From the NCBI GenBank assembly GCA_033807775.1, contig CM066321.1:251646422-251710421 (forward strand): a stretch of DNA of 64,000 nucleotides, given 5' to 3'. Below are positions 9,150-20,631 of this stretch, in pieces. The notes under the pieces were generated by a model. That model did no database searches. It was not told where the DNA came from and saw nothing but the letters and a program-made list of their open reading frames with translations. How positions within the stretch are numbered: position 1 is the stretch's first letter; every line of letters begins with the position of its first letter. Source of the stretch: Saussurea involucrata. Lineage: Eukaryota; Streptophyta; Magnoliopsida; Asterales; Asteraceae. Both the position numbers and the translations under genes were made by a program.

Positions 9150-11449
9150 GTGCTTGATCCTACAGATTGTGGAATGATTGGAATGAGTGGCGGTGTTTGT
9201 TCATCTTCAGAAGTATATACTGAGTCTTCTTGTTCCTCTGTTATTGGTTCCTCTGTAGTTCCTGGAGTTGGTTCTTCAGTAGCTTATGTGGTTGTTTTCC
9301 TTGTTGTATCATCTTCTGTTGGCTCCCCCTCGGCATTTGCATCTGTAAGGTTTACAGAAGAAGATGAATTGTTTAAGGGACCTGTTAGAGAGATACCTAT
9401 TTCGTTCTGGCTGGCAGAAGGTGATTCTCCAGAGGCTCTGACGGCTCCAGCAGAGGGATCAATATCATCATGGAATATCTCTTGAAATAGAAGATTTAAG
9501 TCTTCTTCTCGTGTTTTTGAGATGCCAGAGGATTCCCCTTTTAGACCGAGTTCTGAACTGATTTGTTCAGAAGTCTTCTGGAAGGTTTCGTCAAAAGAAA
9601 CATTTATGCTTTCTACAATCGTTCGAGACCGCAGAAGATAAACTCTGTAGGCCTTGGAAGTTGTAAAGTATCCTATGAACTTGCCTTCATCTGCCTTTAC
9701 TTCAAACTTTCCTCTTGCTTCTCTATCATTTAAGACGAAGCACATGCATCCAAATACATGGAAGAACTTGATGTTTGGTCGTCTTTTGTTGATCAAATGA
9801 TATGGTGTTTTGATGTGTCTCTTTACGATGGTTGATCGATTTTGGGTATAGCAAGCGGTTGATACTGCTTCTGCCCAAAATGTCATTGGTAATCCACATG
9901 CGGTTAGCATAGTTCTGGTGGCTTCCACAAGCGTGCGATTCTTTCGTTCGACCACGCCATTCTGTTGTGGGGTACGTGCATCAGAGAAGTTCTGTGAAAT
10001 TCCTTCTTCTGTAAGATAGGTTTCAATGATAGAGTTTTTGAATTCTGTGCCATTGTCGCTTCTCAGTTTCTGAATCTTGCACTCATACAGAACATGGATT
10101 CTTTTCATTAAATTTATCAGTATGTTTGGAACATCTGATTTCTTTCTGACAAATTCAACCCATGTAAATCTTGAGAATTCATCGATCAAAACAAGTATAT
10201 ATTTCTTGCCACCTAGGCTCTGTGTAGCGATTGGACCGCAGAGGTCGACATGAAGCATGTACAGAGGCCTAGTGCAAGATACATCAGTTTTGCCTTTATG
10301 GGAAGCTCTTTTGAGTTTTCCCATTTCGCAACTCAAAGAAGCGAGAAGTAAGAAACTCGCAAGCCAAGGTTGCGAAAAGTGGGAAAACTCGCAAGCAACA
10401 GTTGCGAAAAGTGGAGAAACTCGCAAGACACGGTTGCGAAAAGTAGCCTTGGACACTGAAAGAAATCTGACAAATCACTTTTCGCAAAAGAAGCTTGCGA
10501 AATGTTTTAAAATTCGGGTCAGTGGGTTGCGAAAAGTAAGAATTTCAGGTCAGTGGGTTGCGAAAAGCTGTAAAATTCGGGTCTTAAGGATGCGAAAAGC
10601 TATGCGAGATGTAGACTTGAATGAAGAACAACACTCAGATCGAAGAAGCTTGCGAAAAGTAGGATGAATGTTGCGAAAAGTTTAAATCTTGCGAGATTCT
10701 TCCAAAAACGACAGAAATCACTTAAAACTCAAAATATCTGAAATCAAACTGTGCAGATAAGTTCGAAATATAAATTCGACCACCTCTTCTTCATACACAA
10801 ACCTCTGAAAACCTCTGAATCAGAAATTTGAAGATCGAACAGTAGCAAACTTCGAACAGACCAAAAACTCAGAAAAGTGCAAAATTGATCTTGAAATCCT
10901 TCGAATTAGCTCTCGATTCTTGAATAAGAATTATTCTCCACACAAAAACGAATCCAAAGAACCAATTCACGAACAAATTCGATCACAAATCAACAAAATT
11001 TAAAAAAAATTCAAGAAAATGAGATTTTCTTGAAAAATCAAGAAAATCAATCAAATTCTCTTGAAAAATCCTCAAAATCTACTGATTGATCAACGAAATT
11101 CTTCTCTGAATCTTGATCCTGCTCTGATACCAATTGTTAATCCAAGATCAACAATAACGTGCTCTGATACCAATTGTTAAACCAAGATCTAATCAAGATA
11201 GAGAAGATGTGAATTCGTCATCTCATTGATCAATAACATTGTATACAAGATATGAGTTCTGCACTTTCTCTCTCTAAGATATGAGTTATGTATAATGAGA
11301 GTGTTTCTAAGAGTCCTCTAAACTAACACACAACAAAACCTATTTATACTAAACACAATACAAGGTGTAAACAACACAATACAACTCAATACATTGACTT
11401 TGACTTTGACCTTTCTATATTAAAACCTTGAAGACATATTGGACTAACA
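9150..11449 (-). repeat. Array unit U4 (2300 bp)
   Basis: LTR at 11175-11449. One minisatellite core is mutated to TTGCGAAATGT. The leader has TTTAAAAAAAATTC where most units have TTTGATAAAATTTC, a variant shared in form with U5 and U6. Confidence 0.9.
9284..10324 (-). CDS. Integrase core fragment of U4 (intact ORF)
   Basis: 346 codons, all three catalytic acidic residues kept. Unit-specific residues are RIHVLYECK, NSIIETY, EATRTML and FDETFQK. It lacks the HHCC zinc domain, so a product would be at most an isolated catalytic core. Expression is unknown. Confidence 0.78.
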   Translation of the reverse strand: MGKLKRASHKGKTDVSCTRPLYMLHVDLCGPIATQSLGGKKYILVLIDEFSRFTWVEFVRKKSDVPNILINLMKRIHVLYECKIQKLRSDNGTEFKNSIIETYLTEEGISQNFSDARTPQQNGVVERKNRTLVEATRTMLTACGLPMTFWAEAVSTACYTQNRSTIVKRHIKTPYHLINKRRPNIKFFHVFGCMCFVLNDREARGKFEVKADEGKFIGYFTTSKAYRVYLLRSRTIVESINVSFDETFQKTSEQISSELGLKGESSGISKTREEDLNLLFQEIFHDDIDPSAGAVRASGESPSASQNEIGISLTGPLNNSSSSVNLTDANAEGEPTEDDTTRKTTT

Positions 11450-13749
11450 GTGCTTGATCCTACAGATTGTGGAATGAGTGGAATGAGTGGCGGTGTTTGT
11501 TCCTCTTCAGAAGTATATACTGAGTCTTCTTGTTCCTCTGTTATTGGTTCCTCTGTAGTTCCTGGAGTTGGTTCTTCAGTAGCTTATGTGGTTGTTTTCC
11601 TTGTTGTATCATCTTCTGTTGGCTCCCCCTCGGCATTTGCATCTGTAAGGTTTACAGAAGAAGATGAATTGTTTAAGGGACCTGTTAGAGAGATACCTAT
11701 TTCGTTCTGGCTGGCAGAAGGTGATTCTCCAGAGGCTCTGACGGCTCCAGCAGAGGGATCAATATCATCATGGAATATCTCTTGAAGTAGAAGATTTAAG
11801 TCTTCTTCTCGTGTTTTTGAGATGCCAGAGGATTCCTCTTTTAGACCGAGTTCTGAACTGATTTGTTCAGAAGTCTTCTGGAAGGTGTCGTCAAAAGAAA
11901 CATTTATGCTTTCTACAATCGTTCGAGACCGCAGAAGATAAACTCTGTAGGCCTTGGAAGTTGTAAAGTATCCTATGAACTTGCCTTCATCTGCCTTTAC
12001 TTCAAACTTTCCTCTTGCTTCTCTATCATTTAAGACGAAGCACATGCATCCAAATACATGGAAGAACTTGATGTTTGGTCGTCTTTTGTTGATCAAATGA
12101 TATGGTGTTTTGATGTGTCTCTTTACGATGGTTGATCGATTTTGGGTATACCAAGCGGTTGATACTGCTTCTGCCCAAAATGTCATTGGTAATCCACATG
12201 CGGTTAGCATAGTTCTGGCGGCTTCCACAAGCGTGCGATTCTTTCGTTCGACCACGCCATTCTGTTGTGGGGTACGTGCATCAGAGAAGTTCTGTGAAAT
12301 TCCTTCTTCTGTAAGATAGGTTTCAATGACAGAGTTTTTGAATTCTGTGCCATTGTCGCTTCTCAGTTTCTGAATCTTGCACTCATACAGAACTTGGATT
12401 CTTTTCATTAAATTTATCAGTATGTTTGGAATATCTGATTTCTTTCTGACAAATTCAACCCATGTAAATCTTGAGAATTCATCGATCAAAACAAGTATAT
12501 ATTTCTTGCCACCTAGGCTCTGTGTAGCGATTGGACCGCAGAGGTCGACATGAAGCATGTACAGAGGCCTAGTGCAAGATACATCAGTTTTGCCTTTATG
12601 GGAAGCTCTTTTGAGTTTTCCCATTTCGCAACTCAAAGAAGCGAGAAGTAAGAAACTCGCAAGCCAAGGTTGCGAAAAGTGGGAAAACTCGCAAGCAACA
12701 GTTGCGAAAAGTGGAGAAACTCGCAAGACACGGTTGCGAAAAGTAGCCTTGGACACTGAAAGAAATCTGACAGATCACTTTTCGCAAAAGAAGCTTGCGA
12801 AAAGTTTTAAAATTCGGGTCAGTGGGTTGCGAAAAGTAAGAATTTCAGGTCAGTGGGTTGCGAAAAGCTGTAAAATTCGGGTCTTAAGGATGCGAAAAGC
12901 TATGCGAGATGTAGACTTGAATGAAGAACAACACTCAGATCGAAGAAGCTTGCGAAAAGTAGGATGAATGTTGCGAAAAGTTTAAATCTTGCGAGATTCT
13001 TCCAAAAACGACAGAAATCACTTAAAACTCAAAATATCTGAAATCAAACTGGGCAGATAAGTTCGAAATATAAATTCGACCACCTCTTCTTCATACACAA
13101 ACCTCTGAAAACCTCTGAATCAGAAATTTGAAGATCGAACAGTAGCAAACTTCGAACAGACCAAAAACTCAGAAAAGTGCAAAATTGATCTTGAAATCCT
13201 TCGAATTAGCTCTCGATTCTTGAATAAGAATTATTCTCCACACAAAAACGAATCCAAAGAACCAATTCACGAACAAATTCGATCACAAATCAACAAAATT
13301 TTAAAAAAATTCAAGAAAATGAGATTTTCTTGAAAAATCAAGAAAATCAATCAAATTCTCTTGAAAAATCCTCAAAATCTACTGATTGATCAACGAAATT
13401 CTTCTCTGAATCTTGATCCTGCTCTGATACCAATTGTTAATCCAAGATCAACAATAACGTGCTCTGATACCAATTGTTAAACCAAGATCTAATCAAGATA
13501 GAGAAGATGTGAATTCGTCATCTCATTGATCAATAACATTGTATACAAGATATGAGTTCTGCACTTTCTCTCTCTAAGATATGAGTTATGTATAATGAGA
13601 GTGTTTCTAAGAGTCCTCTAAACTAACACACAACAAAACCTATTTATACTAAACACAATACAAGGTGTAAACAACACAATACAACTCAATACATTGACTT
13701 TGACTTTGACCTTTCTATATTAAAACCTTGAAGACATATTGCACTAACA
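11450..13749 (-). repeat. Array unit U5 (2300 bp)
   Basis: LTR at 13475-13749. It carries GGAATGAGTGGAATGAG at the integrase-linker end (also in U6, U7, U9 and U17) where others have GGAATGATTGG, and TTTTAAAAAAATTC in the leader. Confidence 0.9.
11584..12624 (-). CDS. Integrase core fragment of U5 (intact ORF)
   Basis: 346 codons with the DD35E residues present. Changes are SDIPN, STAWYTQN (Cys to Trp) and LLLQEIF. LKEESSG instead of LKGESSG is shared with U6 and marks these two as close relatives. Confidence 0.78.
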   Translation of the reverse strand: MGKLKRASHKGKTDVSCTRPLYMLHVDLCGPIATQSLGGKKYILVLIDEFSRFTWVEFVRKKSDIPNILINLMKRIQVLYECKIQKLRSDNGTEFKNSVIETYLTEEGISQNFSDARTPQQNGVVERKNRTLVEAARTMLTACGLPMTFWAEAVSTAWYTQNRSTIVKRHIKTPYHLINKRRPNIKFFHVFGCMCFVLNDREARGKFEVKADEGKFIGYFTTSKAYRVYLLRSRTIVESINVSFDDTFQKTSEQISSELGLKEESSGISKTREEDLNLLLQEIFHDDIDPSAGAVRASGESPSASQNEIGISLTGPLNNSSSSVNLTDANAEGEPTEDDTTRKTTT

Positions 13750-16040
13750 GTGCTTGATCCTACAGATTGTGGAATGAGTGGAATGAGTGGCGGTGTTTGT
13801 TCCTCTTCAGAAGTATATACTGAGTCTTCTTGTTCCTCTGTTATTGGTTCCTCTGTAGTTCCTGGAGTTGGTTCTTCAGTAGCTTATGTGGTTGTTTTCC
13901 TTGTTGTATCATCTTCTGTTGGCTCCGCCTCGGCATTTGCATCTGTAAGGTTTACAGAAGAAGATGAATTGTTTAAGGGACCTGTTAGAGAGATACCTAT
14001 TTCGTTCTGGCTGGCAGAAGGTGATTCTCCAGAGGCTCTGACGGCTCCAGCAGAGGGATCAATATCATCATGGAATATCTCTTGAAATAGAAGATTTAAG
14101 TCTTCTTCTCGTGTTTTTGAGATGCCAGAGGATTCCTCTTTTAGACCGAGTTCTGAACAGATTTGTTCAGAAGTCTTCTGGAAGGTGTCGTCAAAAGAAA
14201 CATTTATGCTTTCTACAATCGTTCGAGACCGCAGAAGATAAACTCTGTAGGCCTTGGAAGTTGTAAAGTATCCTATGAACTTGCCTTCATCTGCCTTTAC
14301 TTCAAACTTTCCTCTTGCTTCTCTATCATTTAAGACGAAGCACATGCATCCAAATACATGGAAGAACTTGATGTTTGGTCGTCTTTTGTTGATCAAATGA
14401 TATGGTGTTTTGATGTGTCTCTTTACGATGGTTGATCGATTTTGGGTATAGCAAGCAGTTGATACTGCTTCTGCCCAAAATGTCATTGGTAATCCACATG
14501 CGGTTAGCATAGTTCTGGCGGCTTCCACAAGCGTGCGATTCTTTCGTTCGACCACGCCATTCTGTTGTGGGGTACGTGCATCAGAGAAGTTCTGTGAAAT
14601 TCCTTCTTCTGTAAGATAGGTTTCAATGACAGAGTTTTTGAATTCTGTGCCATTGTCGCTTCTCAGTTTCTGAATCTTGCACTCATACAGAACTTGGATT
14701 CTTTTCATTAAATTTATCAGTATGTTTGGAACATCTGATTTCTTTCTGACAAATTCAACCCATGTAAATCTTGAGAATTCATCGATCAAAACAAGTATAT
14801 ATTTCTTGCCACCTAGGCTCTGTGTAGCGATTGGACCGCAGAGGTCGACATGAAGCATGTACAGAGGCCTAGTGCAAGATACATCAGTTTTGCCTTTATG
14901 GGAAGCTCTTTTGAGTTTTCCCATTTCGCAACTCAAAGAAGCGAGAAGTAAGAAACTCGCAAGCCAAGGTTGCGAAAAGTGGGAAAACTCGCAAGCAACA
15001 GTTGCGAAAAGTGGAGAAACTCGCAAGACACGGTTGCGAAAAGTAGCCTTGGACACTGAAAGAAATCTGACAGATCACTTTTCGCAAAAGAAGCTTGCGA
15101 AAAGTTTTAAAATTCGGGTCAGTGGGTTGCGAAAAGTAAGAATTTCAGGTCAGTGGGTTGCGAAAAGCTGTAAAATTCGGGTCTTAAGGATGCGAAAAGC
15201 TATGCGAGATGTAGACTTGAATGAAGAACAACACTCAGATCGAAGAAGCTTGCGAAAAGTAGGATGAATGTTGCGAAAAGTTTAGATCTTGCGAGATTCT
15301 TCCAAAAACGACAGAAATCACTTAAAACTCAAAATATCTGAAATCAAACTGTGCAGATAAGTTCGAAATATAAATTTGACCACCTCTTCTTCATACACAA
15401 ACCTCTGAATCAGAAATTTGAAGATCGAACAGTAGCAAACTTCGAACAGACCAAAAACTCAGAAAAGTGCAAAATTGATCTTGAAATCCTTCGAATTAGC
15501 TCTCGATTCTTGAATAAGAATTATTCTCCACACAAAAACGAATCCAAAGAACCAATTCACGAACAAATTCGATCACAAATCAACAAAATTTAAAAAAAAA
15601 TTCAAGAAAATGAGATTTTCTTGAAAAATCAAGAAAACCAATCAAATTCTCTTGAAAAATCCTCAAAATCTACTGATTGATCAACGAAATTCTTCTCTGA
15701 ATCTTGATCCTGCTCTGATACCAATTGTTAATCCAAGATCAACAATAACGTGCTCTGATACCAATTGTTAAACCAAGATCTAATCAAGATAGAGAAGATG
15801 TGAATTCGTCATCTCATTGATCAATAACATTGTATACAAGATATGAGTTCTGCACTTTCTCTCTCTAAGATATGAGTTATGTATAACGAGAGTGTTTCTA
15901 AGAGTCCTCTAAACTAACACACAACAAAACCTATTTATACTAAACACAATACAAGGTGTAAACAACACAATACAACTCAATACATTGACTTTGACTTTGA
16001 CCTTTCTATATTAAAACCTTGAAGACATATTGCACTAACA
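13750..16040 (-). repeat. Array unit U6 (2291 bp)
   Basis: LTR at 15766-16040. It is shorter because the leader direct repeat CCTCTGAAAACCTCTGAATC collapsed to CCTCTGAATC near 15401, minus 10 bp, offset by one added A in the A-run at 15590-15600. The same collapse occurs in the distant unit U16. Confidence 0.9.
13884..14924 (-). CDS. Integrase core fragment of U6 (intact ORF)
   Basis: 346 codons, catalytic residues present. Distinguishing residues are EQICSELGLKEESSG and NAEAEPTEDD in the C-terminal linker. Confidence 0.78.
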   Translation of the reverse strand: MGKLKRASHKGKTDVSCTRPLYMLHVDLCGPIATQSLGGKKYILVLIDEFSRFTWVEFVRKKSDVPNILINLMKRIQVLYECKIQKLRSDNGTEFKNSVIETYLTEEGISQNFSDARTPQQNGVVERKNRTLVEAARTMLTACGLPMTFWAEAVSTACYTQNRSTIVKRHIKTPYHLINKRRPNIKFFHVFGCMCFVLNDREARGKFEVKADEGKFIGYFTTSKAYRVYLLRSRTIVESINVSFDDTFQKTSEQICSELGLKEESSGISKTREEDLNLLFQEIFHDDIDPSAGAVRASGESPSASQNEIGISLTGPLNNSSSSVNLTDANAEAEPTEDDTTRKTTT

Positions 16041-18340
16041 GTGCTTGATCCTACAGATTGTGGAATGAGTGGAATGAGTGGCGGTGTTTGTTCCTCTTCA
16101 GAAGTATATACTGAGTCTTCTTGTTCCTCTGTTATTGGTTCCTCTGTAGTTCCTGGAGTTGGTTCTTCAGTAGCTTATGTGGTTGTTTTCCTTGTTGTAT
16201 CATCTTCTGTTGGCTCCCCCTCGGCATTTGCATCTGTAAGGTTTACAGAAGAAGATGAATTGTTTAAGGGACCTGTTAGAGAGATACCTATTTCGTTCTG
16301 GCTGGCAGAAGGTGATTCTCCAGAGGCTCTGACGGCTCCAGCAGAGGGATCAATATCATCATGGAATATCTCTTGAAATAGAAGATTTAAGTCTTCTTCT
16401 CGTGTTTTTGAGATGCCAGAGGATTCCCCTTTTAGACCGAGTTCTGAACTGATTTGTTCAGAAGTCTTCTGGAAGGTGTCGTCAAAAGAAACATTTATGC
16501 TTTCTACAATCGTTCGAGACCGCAGAAGATAAACTCTGTAGGCCTTGGAAGTTGTAAAGTATCCTATGAACTTGCCTTCATCTGCCTTTACTTCAAACTT
16601 TCCTCTTGCTTCTCTATCATTTAAGACGAAGCACATGCATCCAAATACATGGAAGAACTTGATGTTTGGTCGTCTTTTGTTGATCAAATGATATGGTGTT
16701 TTTATGTGTCTCTTTACGATGGTTGATCGATTTTGGGTATAGCAAGCGGTTGATACTGCTTCTGCCCAAAATGTCATTGGTAATCTACATGCGGTTAGCA
16801 TAGTTCTGGCGGCTTCCACAAGCGTGCGATTCTTTCGTTCGACCACGCCATTCTGTTGTGGGGTGCGTGCATCAGAGAAGTTCTGTGAAATTCCTTCTTC
16901 TGTAAGATATGTTTCAATGACAGAGTTTTTTAATTCTGTGCCATTGTCGCTTCTCAGTTTCTGAATCCTGCACTCATACAGAACTTGGATTCTTTTCATT
17001 AAATTTATCAGTATGTTTGGAACATCTGATTTCTTTCTGACAAATTCAACCCATGTAAATCTTGAGAATTCATCGATCAAAACAAGTATATATTTCTTGC
17101 CACCTAGGCTCTGTGTAGCGATTGGACCGCAGAGGTCGACATGAAGCATGTATAGAGGCCTAGTGCAAGATACATCAGTTTTGCCTTTATGGGAAGCTCT
17201 TTTGAGTTTTCCCATTTCGCAACTCAAAGAAGCGAGAAGTAAGAAACTCGCAAGCCAAGGTTGCGAAAAGTGGGAAAAATCGCAAGCAACAGTTGCGAAA
17301 AGTGGAGAAACTCGCAAGACACGGTTGCGAAAAGTAGCCTTGGACACTGAAAGAAATCTGACAGATCACTTTTCGCAAAAGAAGCTTGCGAAAAGTTTTA
17401 AAATTCGGGTCAGTGGGTTGCGAAAAGTAAGAATTTCGGGTCAGTGGGTTGCGAAAAGCTGTAAAATTCGGGTCTTAAGGATGCGAAAAGCTATGCGAGA
17501 TGTAGACTTGAATGAAGAACAACACTCAGATCGAAGAAGCTTGCGAAAAGTAGGATGAATGTTGCGAAAAGTTTAGATCTTGCGAGATTCTTCCAAAAAC
17601 GACAGAAATCACTTAAAACTCAAAATATCTTAAATCAAACTGTGCAGATAAGTTCGAAATATAAATTCGACCACCTCTTCTTCATACACAAACCTCTGAA
17701 AACCTCTGAATCAGAAATTTGAAGATCGAACAGTAGCAAACTTCGAACAGACCAAAAACTCAGAAAAGTGCAAAATTGATCTTGAAATCCTTCGAATTAG
17801 CTCTCGATTCTTGAATAAGAATTATTCTCCACACAAAAACGAATCCAAAGAACCAATTCACGAACAAATTCGATCACAAATCAACAAAATTTGATAAAAT
17901 TTCAAGAAAATGAGATTTTCTTGAAAAATCAAGAAAATCAATCAAATTCTCTTGAAAAATCCTCAAAATCTACTGATTGATCAACGAAATTCTTCTTTGA
18001 ATCTTGATCCTGCTCTGATACCAATTGTTAATCCAAGATCAACAATAACGTGCTCTGATACCAATTGTTAAACCAAGATCTAATCAAGATAGAGAAGATG
18101 TGAATTCGTCATCTCATTGATCAATAACATTGTATACAAGATATGAGTTCTGCACTTTCTCTCTCTAAGATATGAGTTATGTATAATGAGAGTGTTTTTA
18201 AGAGTCCTCTAAACTAACACACAACAAAACCTATTTATACTAAACACAATACAAGGTGTAAACAACACAATACAACTCAATACATTGACTTTGACTTTGA
18301 CCTTTCTATATTAAAACCTTGAAGACATATTGCACTAACA
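16041..18340 (-). repeat. Array unit U7 (2300 bp)
   Basis: LTR at 18066-18340. It shares GGGAAAAATCGCAAG in the minisatellite with U8 and U9, placing these three in one expansion group. Confidence 0.9.
16175..17215 (-). CDS. Integrase core fragment of U7 (intact ORF)
   Basis: 346 codons. A Phe-to-Leu change (DNGTELKN) lies four residues after the second catalytic Asp. TACRLPM (Gly to Arg) is shared with U8, U9, U16, U18 and U22; U17 has TTCRLPM. Confidence 0.78.
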   Translation of the reverse strand: MGKLKRASHKGKTDVSCTRPLYMLHVDLCGPIATQSLGGKKYILVLIDEFSRFTWVEFVRKKSDVPNILINLMKRIQVLYECRIQKLRSDNGTELKNSVIETYLTEEGISQNFSDARTPQQNGVVERKNRTLVEAARTMLTACRLPMTFWAEAVSTACYTQNRSTIVKRHIKTPYHLINKRRPNIKFFHVFGCMCFVLNDREARGKFEVKADEGKFIGYFTTSKAYRVYLLRSRTIVESINVSFDDTFQKTSEQISSELGLKGESSGISKTREEDLNLLFQEIFHDDIDPSAGAVRASGESPSASQNEIGISLTGPLNNSSSSVNLTDANAEGEPTEDDTTRKTTT

Positions 18341-20631
18341 GTGCTTGATCCTACAGATTGTGGAATGAGTGGCGGTGTTTGTTCCTCTTCAGAAGTATAT
18401 ACTGAGTCTTCTTGTTCCTCTGTTATTGGTTCCTCTGTAGTTCCTGGAGTTGGTTCTTCAGTAGCTTATGTGGTTGTTTTCCTTGTTGTATCATCTTCTG
18501 TTGGCTCCCCCTCGGCATTTGCATCTGTAAGGTTTACAGAAGAAGATGAATTGTTTAAGGGACCTGTTAGAGAGATACCTATTTCGTTCTGGCTGGCAGA
18601 AGGTGATTCTCCAGAGGCTCTGACGGCTCCAGCAGAGGGATCAATATCATCATGGAATATCTCTTGAAATAGAAGATTTAAGTCTTCTTCTCGTGTTTTT
18701 GAGATGCCAGAGGATTCCCCTTTTAGACCGAGTTCTGAACTGATTTGTTCAGAAGTCTTCTGGAAGGTGTCGTCAAAAGAAACATTTATGCTTTCTACAA
18801 TCGTTCGAGACCGCAGAAGATAAACTCTGTAGGCCTTGGAAGTTGTAAAGTATCCTATGAACTTGCCTTCATCTGCCTTTACTTCAAACTTTCCTCTTGC
18901 TTCTCTATCATTTAAGACGAAGCACATGCATCCAAATACATGGAAGAACTTGATGTTTGGTCGTCTTTTGTTGATCAAATGATATGGTGTTTTGATGTGT
19001 CTCTTTACGATGGTTGATCGATTTTGGGTATAGCAAGCGGTTGATACTGCTTCTGCCCAAAATGTCATTGGTAATCTACATGCAGTTAGCATAGTTCTGG
19101 CGGCTTCCACTAGCGTGTGATTCTTTCGTTCGACCACGCCATTCTGTTGTGGGGTGCGTGCATCAGAGAAGTTCTGTGAAATTCCTTCTTCTGTAAGATA
19201 GGTTTCAATGACAGAGTTTTTGAATTCTGTGCCATTGTCGCTTCTCAGTTTCTGAATCCTGCACTCATACAGAACTTGGATTCTTTTCATTAAATTTATC
19301 AGTATGTTTGGAACATCTGATTTCTTTCTGACAAATTCAACCCATGTAAATCTTGAGAATTCATCGATCAAAACAAGTATATATTTCTTGCCACCTAGGC
19401 TCTGTGTAGCGATTGGACCGCAGAGGTCGACATGAAGCATGTACAGAGGCCTAGTGCAAGATACATCAGTTTTGCCTTTATGGGAAGCTCTTTAGAGTTT
19501 TCCCATTTCGCAACTCAAAGAAGCGAGAAGTAAGAAACTCGCAAGCCAAGGTTGCGAAAAGTGGGAAAAATCGCAAGAAACAGTTGCGAAAAGTGGTGAA
19601 ACTCGCAAGACACGGTTGCGAAAAGTAGCCTTGGACACTGAAAGAAATCTGACAGATCACTTTTCGCAAAAGAAGCTTGCGAAAAGTTTTAAAATTCGGG
19701 TCAGTGGGTTGCGAAAAGTAAGAATTTCGGGTCAGTGGGTTGCGAAAAGCTGTAAAATTCGGGTCTTAAGGATGCGAAAAGCTATGCGAGATGTAGACTT
19801 GAATGAAGAACAACACTCAGATCGAAGAAGCTTGCGAAAAGTAGGATGAATGTTGCGATAAGTTTAGATATTGCGAGATTCTTCCAAAAACGACAGAAAT
19901 CACTTAAAACTCAAAATATCTGAAATCAAACTGTGCAGATAAGTTCAAAATATAAATTCGACCACCTCTTCTTCATACACAAACCTCTGAAAACATTTGA
20001 ATCAGAAATTTGAAGATCGAACAGTAGCAAACTTCGAACAGACCAAAAACTCAGAAAAGTGCAAAATTGATCTTGAAATCCTTCGAATTAGCTCTCGATT
20101 CTTGAATAAGAATTATTCTCCACACAAAAACGAATCCAAAGAACCAATTCACGAACAAATTCGATCACAAATCAACAAAATTTGATAAAATTTCAAGAAA
20201 ATGAGATTTTCTTGAAAAATCAAGAAAATCAATCAAATTCTCTTGAAAAATCCTCAAAATCTACTGATTGATCAACGAAATTCTTCTCTGAATCTTGATC
20301 CTGCTCTGATACCAATTGTTAATCCAAGATCAACAATAACGTGCTCTGATACCAATTGTTAAACCAAGATCTAATCAAGATAGAGAAGATGTGAATTCGT
20401 CATCTCATTGATCAATAACATTGTATACAAGATATGAGTTCTGCACTTTCTCTCTCTAAGATATGAGTTATGTATAATGAGAGTGTTTCTAAGAGTCCTC
20501 TACACTAACACACAACAAAACCTATTTATACTAAACACAATACAAGGTGTAAATAACACAATACAACTCAATACATTGACTTTGACTTTGACCTTTCTAT
20601 ATTAAAACCTTGAAGACATATTGCACTAACA
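18341..20631 (-). repeat. Array unit U8 (2291 bp)
   Basis: LTR at 20357-20631. A 9-bp loss at the duplicated GGAATGAGT (about 18362) explains its length. Two minisatellite cores differ near 19855 (TTGCGATAAGT) and 19870 (ATTGCGAG). Confidence 0.9.
18466..19506 (-). pseudogene. Integrase core fragment of U8, early stop
   Basis: The ATG is at 19504-19506, but the fifth codon (Lys in MGKLK) is TAA because of TTTAGAG for TTTTGAG on the plus strand. A downstream in-frame ATG (MLHVDLCGP, 19438-19440) would still give a 324-residue protein with all three catalytic residues, so the damage may be mild. ERKNHTL is unit-specific. Confidence 0.78.
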
